Assembly (NCBI GenBank): GCA_905221605.1
Contig: CAJNDS010001724.1
Location: 511,416 to 575,415 of the forward strand
Source of the DNA: Symbiodinium natans
Taxonomy: Eukaryota > Sar > Dinophyceae > Suessiales > Symbiodiniaceae
DNA length: 64,000 bases
Direction of reading: 5' to 3'
The translations under genes were made by a program, and so were the position numbers. This document shows, one piece after another, positions 9,297-19,027 of the stretch. The notes beneath the pieces are model-generated. The model was given only the letters and a program-made list of their open reading frames with translations, had not been told where the DNA came from and made no database searches. The stretch's first letter is position 1. The number at the start of each line of letters is the position of its first letter.

Positions 9297-9770
9297 GCAA
9301 GCTTGGCCACAGTACTGGGAACTACCTCCATTCTGGTACATTTGTTCGTTCACCCGTCCTTAGATCCAATCCAGGCCTTTAGCCTGAGAGACGGACCACA
9401 CAATAAGAAGCTCGCGAAGTCGAGCGAGAAGCAAAGCTAAGTTAGGGAGGCTTGCAAACCCCTATTCGGGTTCAGGGTTTAGGGTTTAGAGTTTAGGGTT
9501 TAGGGTTTAGGGTTTAGGGTTTAGGGTTTAGGGGCAAGCTTGGCCACAGTACTGGGAACTACCTCCATTCTGGTACATTTGTTCGTTCACCCGTCCTTAG
9601 ATCCAATCCAGGCCTTTAGCCTGAGAGACGGACCACACAATAAGAAGCTCGCGAAGTCGAGCGAGAAGCAAAGCTAAGTTAGGGAGGCTTGCAAACCCCT
9701 ATTCGGGTTCAGGGTTTAGGGTTTAGGGTTTAGGGTTTAGGGTTTAGGGTTTAGGGCTAGCCTGCAAAAA
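9297..9770. repeat. 237-bp tandem duplication
   Basis: The segment beginning GCAAGCTTGGCCACAGTAC at 9297 recurs at 9534 with the same 177-bp body, as far as I can see identical. Each copy is followed by a TTTAGGG array, so unit plus array (237 bp) was duplicated. The first array carries one TTTAGAG variant absent from the second. Both strands of the body have open frames, and I cannot decide whether it is coding. Confidence 0.85.
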
Positions 9771-10171
9771 GCCGCACATTCCCTGTAAACCCCATGCGCC
9801 TCATCCGCCCGAGAAGCCGCGCAACCCGATAATCCTTTAAGGTTCCAGAAGCCCTCGTGCGCAGATAATGGCCTGTAAGCCCCGTAAACACTGCAGCAGG
9901 CCAACCCTTGGCATTCTCGGGGTTGGGGCTTAGTCAGGGACTTTCGCGCAACTTGACTAAACCCTAAGCCCTAAGCCCTAAGCCCTAAACCCTAAACCCT
10001 AAACCCTACGTAAACCTATAGCGAAAACAGCTGTTGTCCAGAAGGTCGCCTTTGCACTCCGTGTTTGGACGGTCTTTGAGATTTGAGGTCTCCGACTTTG
10101 ACTTTACTCCACTTCTAACAGTGCTCCCAACGACGAAAGACCGCCCAAGCTGCAGCACAGACAAAGGCAAG

Positions 10172-10395
10172 CGCAGTTGCCAACGCATAAAAAGGCAGTT
10201 GCTGATCACGAACGCCTTGCTGAACCCTCCCTGAATCCCAAGCATGAAAGGTTTATAGAGTTACCCCGGAGGCATTGGCTCGTTTTGAAAGGGGGTCTGG
10301 CTGCTCAGGGTTCAGGGCTTAACTACATGGTTCAGCACGATCCTGTAATGCTTGATCGGGTGAATGCAGCCTGTCGCAAAAAGGGATCTATGTGA
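10172..10395 (+). CDS. Exon-like open frame
   Basis: Frame reads LPTHKKAVADHERLAEPSLN onward to LNYMVQHDPVMLDRVNAACR then KKGSM and TGA at 10393. The last third (from the CTCAG at 10308) looks most protein-like. The middle may contain an intron remnant. Upstream CCCTAAG/CCCTAAA ends at about 10008. Family not recognised. Confidence 0.35.
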
Positions 10396-11640
10396 GGAGC
10401 AGATGTCCCCGCCTCCGCCCTTGCTCCAGCAAGGCAGTTCTCTTAAGCTCGCCTTGCTACCGGCATTGCTCAGTCGGCGATGGTCTAGGGCTTCAGCTTG
10501 TGCTGCAGGATTTCACCCTTAAGGTTTTAGGGGACTGAAATTGGGCCCGGGGATTGCGTTCAGGGATTGATAAAAAAAGGGTTCAGAAAGTCTATCGGAT
10601 GCAAGGTTCTATATGGGGGTTCCCCAGCTTGGGGGGGGAGGGGGGTGGAGGGGGGGGGGGGGGTGGGGGGGGGGGGGGGTGGGTAGCCCGAAAATTGTCC
10701 TTGGTTTTGAAGTTTGACAAGGGTACCCGTTCGGGGAAAACCCCATGAGTCGAACACTTGGGACTTAACATGTTTGTTGAGGCCGATCAGCTTTCGTAGG
10801 GCTGGGCGTCCGCAGTGCCAGAGTCTGACACAACTTCAAAAGGAAGTTGGACTCCACCGGCCCAACAAAGACCCCAAATCAAGATCCTAAACCCTAAGCC
10901 CTAAGCCCTAAACCCTAAACCCTAAACCCTAAACCCTAAACCCTAAACCCTAAACCCTAAACCCTAAACCCTAAACCCCCCAATCTCTTTGCAACGCAGT
11001 GAAACCGAGGTGCCGGCCGAGGAACTCGGCGAGGTTGACGGAGACGACCTCTATCCTGTCGGGAGCCACGGGCGGTTTAGGGTTTAGGGTTTAGGGTTTA
11101 GGGTTTAGGGTTTAGGGTTTAGGGTTTAGGGTTTAGGGTTTAGGGTTTAGGGTTTAGCTTCGGTTGGTTTATGAAGATGCAAGATCTCAGAAGAAACCTT
11201 GCCGCAACGCAGAGCCCCAGAATCTGAACGCGAGAGGGAGAGGGAGGGAGGGAGGGAGAGAGAGAGAGAGAGAGACGAGACGAAGAAGAGTGCGGGATTG
11301 GGATGTAGACTACTTAGTATATTTAACACAACCATACATATATATATATATATATACGAACATAATGCGTGAAACATATACTTAAAATAGTAATATCTAT
11401 ATATACTCACATAAGAATATAAGATATAGAGGATCGGGGAGGCACGTGAACTCTTTCGGCAGATGGTGCATATAGCCCCTGGTTCTAAGTACCTGGTACC
11501 TCAACAGTAGAGCTCGGCTGAAGTAAGGCAAGCCTTGCAAGTGACCCAAAAGAAGCTTCGCATTGTCATTTGGAGTTTAGGGTTTGGGGCCTCTAAGGCC
11601 CCCTAAACCCTAAACCCTGAACCCTGAACCCTGAACCCTA
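10396..11640. other. Repeats, G tract and simple sequence
   Basis: Contains an inverted element at about 10607-10746 (GGGGTTCCCC ... GGGGAAAACCCC) interrupted by a G/T tract (10629-10681), CCCTAAA at 10886-10976, TTTAGGG at 11076-11156, a (GA)n tract at 11229-11275 and (TA)n at 11336-11356. I see no convincing exon. Confidence 0.6.
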
Positions 11641-11689
11641 AACCCTAAACCCTTTTTTTAGGGTGTATGACGGAGTCTGCTTCTCTTAG

Positions 11690-11779
11690 GCGCCACCTTG
11701 TTGATAGGCTTCCGGCCATAGGGCCCAAAACCGCCCATGACCCACACACTGAAATAGCTGGGGTGTACGGCTTCATTCG
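11690..11779 (+). CDS. Exon flanked by CCCTAAA and GTTTAGGG
   Basis: Acceptor TTCTCTTAG at 11689, then RHLVDRLPAIGPKTAHDPHT and EIAGVYGFI, with the donor G|GTTTAGGG at 11780. The left side carries CCCTAAA, the right side TTTAGGG. Strong composition. Family not recognised. A shorter minus-strand frame also exists but has no comparable borders. Confidence 0.5.
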
Positions 11780-12111
11780 GTTTAGGGTTTAGGGTTTCGG
11801 GTTTAGGGTTTAGGGTTTAGGGTTTTCCTTTCGGTTAGCTTCCAAAGTCCAAAGCCCGAAACCATCCCGAGAGCCTTGTTTGTCGTGCGCGAGCGCGAGA
11901 GCCGAAACCCTAAGTCCAGTCAACGCGAAACACTTCAGGGTTTAGGGTTTAGGGTTGAGGGTTGAGGGTTGAGGGTTTAGGGTTTAGGGTTCAGGGTTTA
12001 GGGTTTAGGGTTTAGGGTTGAGGGTTTAGGGTTCAGGGTTCAGGGTTTAGGGTTCGGGGTTTAGGGTTTAGGGTTTCCTAAGCCCTAAGCCCTACATCTC
12101 CCAAACGGCAG

Positions 12112-12191
12112 ACGCTTTGCAAAGGTCCGTTTGGGAGCCATCCGAGAAGACTCCGCCTTCAGATCCGAGGATGGGAGGTGCAGCAGCTTAG
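12112..12191 (+). CDS. Exon flanked by CCCTAAG and GTTTAGGG
   Basis: Acceptor ACGGCAG at 12111. Two frames are open. The better one reads RFAKVRLGAIREDSAFRSED then GRCSSLEF; the other begins TLCKGPFGSHPRRL. GTTTAGGG starts at 12192 as the apparent donor. Upstream the intron ends with CCTAAGCCCTAAGCCCTA. Family not recognised. Confidence 0.42.
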
Positions 12192-12487
12192 AGTTTAGGG
12201 TTTAGGGTTTAGGGTTTAGGGTTTTGGGTTTAGCGTTCAGGGCGTAGGAGGGTTTAGGGTCTCGGGCTCTGGAGCTCTTAGTCTTTGATGTTTCTGGGTC
12301 TTGAGATGTCGCGGATGAATATTGCTGGGCTAGAAGGTTTAGAGTTTAGTGGTCTGAGTGCCTGTTGCAGGTATTATGGGGTGGTTCAAGCCCGAAACCC
12401 TAAACCCTAGACTACTAGACCCTAAACCCTAAACCCTAAACCCTAAACCCTAATATCCCTAATCCCTAAACCCCAACCCGAAAACAG

Positions 12488-12588
12488 CCACTGCGAGACC
12501 GCAGCCCCTGAAAGGCCGCAAGCGGCCGTTCCCCAAGTGGACAAGGGAGAGGATGTCGTCGAGGGTGCGGCCGGGCTCCCAGCAGAAG
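12488..12588 (+). CDS. Acidic exon flanked by CCCTAAA and GTTAGGTTTAGGG
   Basis: Acceptor GAAAACAG at 12487. The frame reads CETAAPERPQAAVPQVDKGE then DVVEGAAGLPAE, an acidic, disordered-type segment, with the donor GTTAGGTTTAGGG at 12589. The next plausible acceptor (AAAGCAG near 12924) lies just after a CCCTAAA array, so the intron would be bracketed by inverted telomeric repeats. Family not recognised. Confidence 0.5.
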
Positions 12589-12632
12589 GTTAGGTTTAGG
12601 GTTTAGGGTTTAGGGTTTAGGGTTTAGGGTTT

Positions 12633-12680
12633 AGGGTTTGGGGTTTGGGGTTTGGGGTTTGGGGTTTGGGGTTTGGGGTT
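12633..12680 (+). repeat. Homogenised TTTGGGG variant block
   Basis: Six consecutive TTTGGGG units inside a TTTAGGG array, so a variant heptamer has been amplified locally. Confidence 0.85.
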
Positions 12681-13488
12681 TAGGGTTTAGGGCTCCCAGA
12701 GAGGGGTTGCGAGGGACCTGGGCTTGCCTAGATTTACCCTGAGGCTTGCTTGGGCTTTTTGAGGCCCGGTTTGGGGAACTCTGGGAACCCTAAACCCTAG
12801 ACCCTAGACCCTAGACCCTAAACCCTAAACCCTAAACCCTAAACCCTAAACCCTAAACCCTAAACCCTAAACCCTAAACCCTATAAACCCTAAACCCTAA
12901 ACCCTAATTAAACCCTAAAGCAGGCTACTGTTATCAGACTCCTTGTAAACGCCGAACGGTCGTGTGGTAGGAGGAGGCTTCCCTTCAACGTACTCCTCAT
13001 GTGGCCCTCATATTTCCTTAGTAGATCTTTGGTTTAGGGTTTAGGGTTTAGGGTTTAGGGTTTGGGGTTTAGGGTTTAGGGCTTTAAACAGGGTCCCCAA
13101 GCCCAAGGGTACGACCTTTGGGGCCCAAGGTAGAGCAGCCTTGCTCTATATTTCCCTAAATCTCAAGTAGAACCCCGACACCACTACCGGGTCATGTGTT
13201 GGAACCCTTTAGGGGACCTTCTTTTTTGGATACCCCCCAATGGTCTTGGGAATCCACATCATTCACAACACCTCCCACATCAAGTGCCAGGTCAGCAACT
13301 CCCTGCAAAGAAACCGGGCGCCAGTCACGACCTCAATTCGACGGAGTTCTAGTGTCTCCAGCTCTGGGCTTCAGGGACTTATTACAGTAGGGGTTTCGGG
13401 TGTAGGATTTATATAGGGTTTAGGGTTTGGGGTTTAGGGCGTAGGATTGATATAGGGACTTGGTACCAGGGTGCTTCGCTGAGTGGTC

Positions 13489-13630
13489 TTGGTAGCCCAG
13501 TGGCACCCTTTCCCCTTTTTTGGTTCAAGGTTCCCTTCTAAAGCAACCGACCACAAAAAGGGTACCCCTAAACCCTAAACCCTAAACCCTAAACCCTAAA
13601 CCCTAAACCATGGTTACCGGGCTACCAAGG
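13489..13630. mobile_element. Palindromic element, family E copy 1, with telomeric insert
   Basis: Ends CTTGGTAGCCCAGTGGCACC and GGTTACCGGGCTACCAAG are inverted repeats. A CCCTAAA block (13566-13608) interrupts the right arm. Relatives at 22352-22457 and 44998-45204 lack it at that spot. Confidence 0.7.
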
Positions 13631-13981
13631 TAAAAATGCTCGGCCTTGTTGTTGTCGAATGCCTGGCTTGGGCGTTAAGTTTGGTGTTGTCATACCCGGT
13701 TGAGAGGTGGAGCACTCCTCTCACCCCCACCACCCTTTTAGGGTTTAGGAGTTTAGGGTTTAGGGTTTAGGGTGAGTGCAACCTTGTACCTGAAGAGAAA
13801 GGTACATGGTTTTTCCCTTGAAAGCTGTCGAGGTAGCTCTAGCTGAGCCCTAACCCCCACGGGCCTGGACCATTGCCTGGCTCTCTACAACGCGAGATCT
13901 TGAGCGAGCCTTCCCACGGCGAGGAAACCTTGAGCCTTTCGAGCCCTGAACCCTAGAGCCGAGACCCTAAACCCTAAACCC

Positions 13982-13991
13982 AAAACAAACC

Positions 13992-14037
<46 letters not shown>

Positions 14038-14106
14038 ACCCTAAACCCTAAACCCTAAACCCTAAACCCTAAACCCTAAACCCTAAACCCTAAACCCTAA
14101 ACCCTA
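13982..14106 (-). repeat. CCCTCAA variant block followed by CCCTAAA
   Basis: Seven consecutive CCCTCAA units and then about nine CCCTAAA units: local homogenisation of a variant next to the canonical motif. Confidence 0.9.
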
Positions 14107-14471
14107 TCCAGAACACAACATCCCAGGGCCTCTTCTTGGGCTGCTGCTGTGCCAGCGGCTAGCATCCAACAGGGGGGGTGTGAGGGTTTGCCTACGGGTT
14201 TAGGGTTTAGGGTTTAGGGTTTAGGGTTTAGGGTTTAGGGTTTAGGGTTTAGGGTTTAGGTTTAGGGTTTAGGGGCTCACCCATACTCTCAAATGGAGCA
14301 CTGTGCCCTGTCTCAAAGGTATGTAGGCTCCTCCGAAGTAGGGTTCACGGGAGTTCGCAAGGAAACTGGGCAACTAAGTAAGGCACCTAGCGGTTTAGTG
14401 CTTCTTTGCCTTCTTGACCTCTGAACCCTCCCACTTTGTTTCACGCGCTTGTGTCGGATGTCCACTGACAT

Positions 14472-14581
14472 TTGGGGGTTTCCGAAATTAGGGGTACCCT
14501 ACTTGGGGTCCGTATGTTGAGAAGGAATCCTACTTTGTTTGGGGGGTCTCTACTAAGGGTCCCTGCTTTTCGGAAACCCAC
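14472..14581. mobile_element. Palindromic element, family C copy 1
   Basis: Starts GGGGGTTTCCGAAATTAGGG and ends TTTTCGGAAACCCACA. Other copies are at 18921-19027, 38563-38695, 39536-39610, 45743-45837 and 49575-49669. Confidence 0.75.
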
Positions 14582-14704
14582 ACGTAGAGCCCACCATGGC
14601 CCAGTCGAAGGCCAGAAAAGACCCAGCTGCGCTTGTTTGGCGGAGATGCCCGGACTTGGGGGTGTTTCCGATGTTGGGGCTTCTTTTGCAACCGGGTGTA
14701 CTTA

Positions 14705-14793
14705 CCTCTTGGTTAGTAGGGTTATGGGGGAATGAGGTACCCCATATAGTCCCTTCAAGGGTGTGTCTTTCGGCCCGAATTCCCTTACTAAGC
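14705..14793. mobile_element. Palindromic element, family D copy 1
   Basis: TTGGTTAGTAGGGTTATGGG ... GAATTCCCTTACTAAGCAA with inner GAATGAGGTACCCCATATAG. Related to copies at 45, 47.8 and 53.9 kb. Confidence 0.65.
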
Positions 14794-15039
14794 AACAGTA
14801 AGTGTAGCTGCACCTCTCCAGGTTCTAGGCCACAGATGGCATAGGCTGTCCTCCCACAAGACTCCCTACGCCACGTTTTCAATTGCACGCCGAAAGAGAC
14901 TCTGGTTGCGCAGCTCACACCCTAAACCCTAAACCCTAATCCGGGGTGAGCTAACTCTCAACCCTGACTCCTACTTCGAAACTTTCTTCTGTCAACATTG
15001 ACGGGGTCTTGACTTTAACAGGTTTAGGGTTAGGGTTTA

Positions 15040-16100
15040 GGGTTCAATAGGATAAAGAAAACACTTCGGAGGCTTGGGCATGCATCTCTTTTGTGAATCT
15101 GGCTTCAAAAAACCTGACGACTGAGGCAACAGACTGATTTAAAGCCCACGACCCTCATAGGCCGCCTTCGTGCAACTGGAACATGGACTTCGAAAGGGCA
15201 GAAATACCCCCACAATAAGGTACATGTCCTTGCTTCAGGTTATCGATGGTGAAAATCCTGATTGGTTGGGGCAACACCCGCCAGTATCGTGCAAACACTG
15301 CCGCTGCTCGCTTTCATGCCCAAGGGGGGAGGGGCGGGGACAATGAAACCCCTAAACCCGAGTTTTGAGACCCCAAGTACTTACTGTATTATTAACCCCT
15401 GAAGAATTTTTCAACGGGCAATGCAGAGCTGGCTAGGCCCTTGAGATATTTTGCATTTTCATTACTTGGGTTTAAGAGGATCACATGAACGTTGTTCAGA
15501 GGGTTGAAGGGGCCAACTTAGTGTGAGAGAGAGCGAGAGAGCAGTTCAATCGACAAATTCTCTCGCATCTCTACGAGAATATCGCCCCTGAGTATATGCA
15601 ATAGGCTTCTATAGCATATTTCGGGTACTTCTAGGGTTACCCCCACGTATTTGTCCTATAGGACGAGGTTTACGGCTTAGGGCTTAGGGCTTAGGGCTTC
15701 ACACCTTAAGTGCATCCTGTGGAGACATGCACATAGAAGCGGGGGCACGCCGGTGCCCGCCGACATCATCCGGCCAGCTGCCTGCAGAAGGCCGGGCATA
15801 TGCTCAGCATTGTCGATTTCTCATCATCATTAGATCCTGGGTTCCCCTTACTACCCCCCTCTATACTACCCCCCCCCCCCCTCCTAGGTTGCCCCTCTAA
15901 CTTAAGGCTGTTTAGGGATAATCAAGCGTAATTAAGTTTTGTTTAAGGGGGAACCTGGGGGGGAGGGTGGGGGGTAGTATAGAGGGAGGTAGGAGGGAAA
16001 CCCATGACTAGATGATTCTTGAGCAACTTGAGCTGTAGGGCTCTATTCAACTTTTTTTCCATTCTTCAGAGTTGCAAGATGTATGATAACGGGCCACACG
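15040..16100. other. Low-telomere stretch with one palindromic element
   Basis: Little telomeric motif. Holds a family-L remnant (about 15440-15510), several unremarkable short frames and the family-J element listed separately. No exon that I trust. Confidence 0.5.
15832..16006. mobile_element. Palindromic element, family J copy 1
   Basis: Long inverted ends: CTACCCCCCTCTATACTACC on the left and GGGTAGTATAGAGGGAGGTA on the right, with an AT-rich centre (AATCAAGCGTAATTAAG). Intact relative to the interrupted copy at 37703-37857. Confidence 0.75.
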
Positions 16101-17123
16101 AACGGTTCAGGGCAGAAGAAGTGGCTGATGGAAGGTGTTGAGGGTTGATGAGTGATCGGGATGACTTGCAGTCAGAATGTTCTGACGGAAAGTTCCACAA
16201 GTAGCATCGCGCTGCAATAAATCCGAGGCGAACTGAACTTGCTGTGTCTCCTTAGATGTCGCGTGCAAGGTGCACCTAAACACTATAACCCTAAACCCTA
16301 CATACCCTAAACCCCAAAACCTCAAAACCCCAAAATCTCAAAAACCCAAGACCCCAAAACCGCAAAGCCCCAAACCCTACAACCCTAAGTCCCTAAACCC
16401 TCAACCCCTCAAGCCCCAAAAAGGAACTCCTCGAAACTCTCCTTGAAACTCCCGAAACTTTTCATCGAAACTTTCCCCGGGCCTGAACCCTTATTAATAA
16501 TTCAATAAACCCTAAACCCACTTGCTGATGGCGAAACCGTAAACCCTAAACCCTAAACCCTAAACCCTAAACCCCACCGAGCTGTGCTCGACTCTCCAGG
16601 TGCCTACCGGGGTGACTGGGTTCAGCCCTGAGAGCTGCAGTTGTTTAGGGTTTAGGGTTTAGGGTTTAGGGTTTAGGGTTTAGGGTTTAGGGTTTAGGGT
16701 TTAGGGTTTAGGGGGGGTTAGGGGGTTCGGGTTTTAGGGTTTCGGGTTCAGGGTTTATAAGGGTCTAGGGGTGCAGGGTTTAGGGGTTCAGGGTGTTGGG
16801 TGTTCTGGGTTGGGGTGCAGCTATGGCCCGGCCGTGGAAGGCCGCCACATGTCACATGGCTTCTCCGACCCCCCATGCAAAGGTGGCGAGGCTTCCCCTG
16901 ACCTCAAGGGACATAAGGGGGGACCCCTAGAAGGAATCCCCTTAACCTTTTTTCCCACATATCGCCCATATATATATATATGTATGTACCTTATATGGTC
17001 CCTGAATATTCGATTTGTCTCTCACAAATCGTACGGGGCTGACAGCGCAGTGGAGAACTTACGATCTTGTAGCGTTAGAGAACTTTTCCCTACCAATGAG
17101 CCTCCAAGTAGCCGAAACCATAA

Positions 17124-17213
17124 ACCCATGGGTACTTAGAAGTAATTAGGGGTATTAGGTACCCTTAGTTACCATATTTGTGACTTATCACTACCCATGA
17201 ACCTCCAAGTAGC
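17124..17213. mobile_element. Palindromic element, family A copy 2
   Basis: CCCATGGGTACTTAGAAGTA ... CTACCCATGAACCTCCAAGTAG with inner GTTACCATA. A CCTCCAAGTAG remnant also lies just upstream at 17101. Confidence 0.65.
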
Positions 17214-17515
17214 CTAAATCCCTAAATCCGATCCCTACACCCTAAACTCTACTCTTTGTCATAGTTGGCAACATCTTACATGTTTAAGGGGACTTAAGCC
17301 CAATAAGGAATATAAGTCTAATTTTTAATATTGTCCATAGGAGCTTGGGAGTTGGGGCCCAATGGAGCTTGGGGGCGGGGGGGGGGGGCACCTCCTTCCA
17401 GGGGTTGATTTGAAAACTCGTTTTTGCATTTTAGGGTTTAGGGTTTAGGGCCTCAGCACCCCTGATCCCTACATAGTCTTTCTAAGGCCATAAATAAGAA
17501 TTCAATGTTTCTAGG

Positions 17516-17542
17516 GCCCCCCCCCCCCCCCCCCCCCCCCCC
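17516..17542. repeat. Poly-C tract
   Basis: Uninterrupted C run of about 27 bases in otherwise ordinary sequence. Confidence 0.95.
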
Positions 17543-17817
17543 AAAATAGTTCTCACAAGGCCATTGCTTCTTCCCCGCCATGTGAGTTCAGCGACTTCCT
17601 GAAACCCTAAACCCTAAACCCTAAACCCTAAACCCTAAACCCCACACCCCAGAACCCCTTAGTTCCGAGACAAGGCTTGGACCAGCGGCGTCTAAAGCCC
17701 TGGTTTCGCCAGGTTCGACCGCACCACCCAGTTCCACCTTCTTCCGAAAATTAGGGGTTTAGGGTTTAGGGCTTAGGGTTTAGGGTGCCCGAAAACCTTA
17801 CCGAGGAAATATTGCAA

Positions 17818-17920
17818 CTTGGGATGTTCCTCTGGATACTAACAGTCCTTAATCGGGATTCTAGTACCCCAATTATCATCCCTTTTGAAGGACTGCTAGC
17901 ATAAGTGGGAACATCCCAAC
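17818..17920. mobile_element. Palindromic element, family B copy 2
   Basis: CTTGGGATGTTCCTCTGGAT ... GGGAACATCCCAACC, inner TAACAGTCCTTAAT / GAAGGACTGCTAGC. A near-perfect inverted repeat of about 45 bases per arm. Confidence 0.8.
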
Positions 17921-18771
17921 CCACAATCACAAGAGGAAGTGAACACGCCTATCATTTACGGACATCTACTTCTTACCAAGGTCATTGCCATAATTTCTAC
18001 GACCACTACTACGGTTTTTGTTACCGACATGTTTACTACTAGAAGTACGAGTGCAGCTTTTCGTTGCTACCGTTGCACAGCAGTATTGCGGCTGGCCCTC
18101 CTAGGGTTTAGGGTTTAGGGTTTAGGGTTTAGGGTTTAGGGTTTAGGGTTTAGGGTTTCAGACGTAGGGTTTGTGGTCTTTCGTGTTTCTAGATTTGGGT
18201 TTAGGGCGTTTAGGGCTTAGGGCTTTCAGGGTTTTTGAGTTGTTTTGGTTTTTGGGGGTTTCTATGATTTCGGGTGGGCTGCCATAAGCCCAAGTTTTTG
18301 GAACACAGATTGTGCGTGAGGGTCATCGATTTTGCTTTGTCACGACAACGATATGTTCTTGCACCGTCCTTTTTGATTGCTTCTGCCAAAACAGGCACTG
18401 GACTCTCAAAACCACGGTCCCACACACGTGTCTTGCACTAGCAGTAGCATTTAGGACCCCTGAACTTTGCAGGGTCCTTAAGGGAGGGGGCGTCAAGGGA
18501 GTTAGGGGTTGGGGTTTAGGGTTTAGGGTTTAGGGTACCTAGGGAATCTTAGTCAAGCTGAGGGGAAAGTTGCTCATTGCCCGGGTGGCCCCACCATGCG
18601 CAGCAGCCCCCTCCACCCCAACTTGGCGTGCATCTGAAGGCCTTTCTGCAATTATTGCAAGGTGCAGAAAGTCTAGAGTTGCCAGATGCTACATAGGATT
18701 ACAGACGAACTGACAGCCCGGCGATGAAGCATCCCACTGTTGACCCTCAGCTCCCGTGCCACTCAGAACCT

Positions 18772-18865
18772 ATAACCCCCTTAGGAGTTATTTTGCATTT
18801 TCTTGATACAAAAACCAAGGCAATATTAACAATAGTACTTGCATTAAGGTTCTAAGGGAATGTAG
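18772..18865. mobile_element. Palindromic element, family L copy 2
   Basis: AACCCCCTTAGGAGTTATTT ... GCATTAAGGTTCTAAGGGAA, with the same ends and AT-rich centre as the copies at 2.15 and 57.2 kb. Confidence 0.6.
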
Positions 18866-18920
18866 GAACTGTTGGCAGGTGTGGAACTGCTGCGCTGGCG
18901 GGCGTAGGCCCGACACTTCA

Positions 18921-19027
18921 CTTGGGGGGTTTTAGAAAATAAGGGACTCCTAATACAGACCCCCAAAGAGTAAGATTCCCTTGTACTACGGACCCCAATA
19001 AGGTACCCCTAGTTTCGGAAGCCCCCA
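18921..19027. mobile_element. Palindromic element, family C copy 2
   Basis: CTTGGGGGGTTTTAGAAAAT ... TACCCCTAGTTTCGGAAGCC, inverted halves meeting near 18970. Confidence 0.7.

Noticed and set aside
9297-9473. Protein-coding call for the duplicated 177-bp body (plus ATVLGTTSILVHLF or minus EQMYQNGGSSQYCGQAC)
   Set aside because: Both strands are open and neither has a consistent acceptor/donor pair, so I list it only as a duplication.
14553-14918. 121-codon minus-strand frame
   Set aside because: It runs through family-C and family-D palindromes, so at least half is element sequence.
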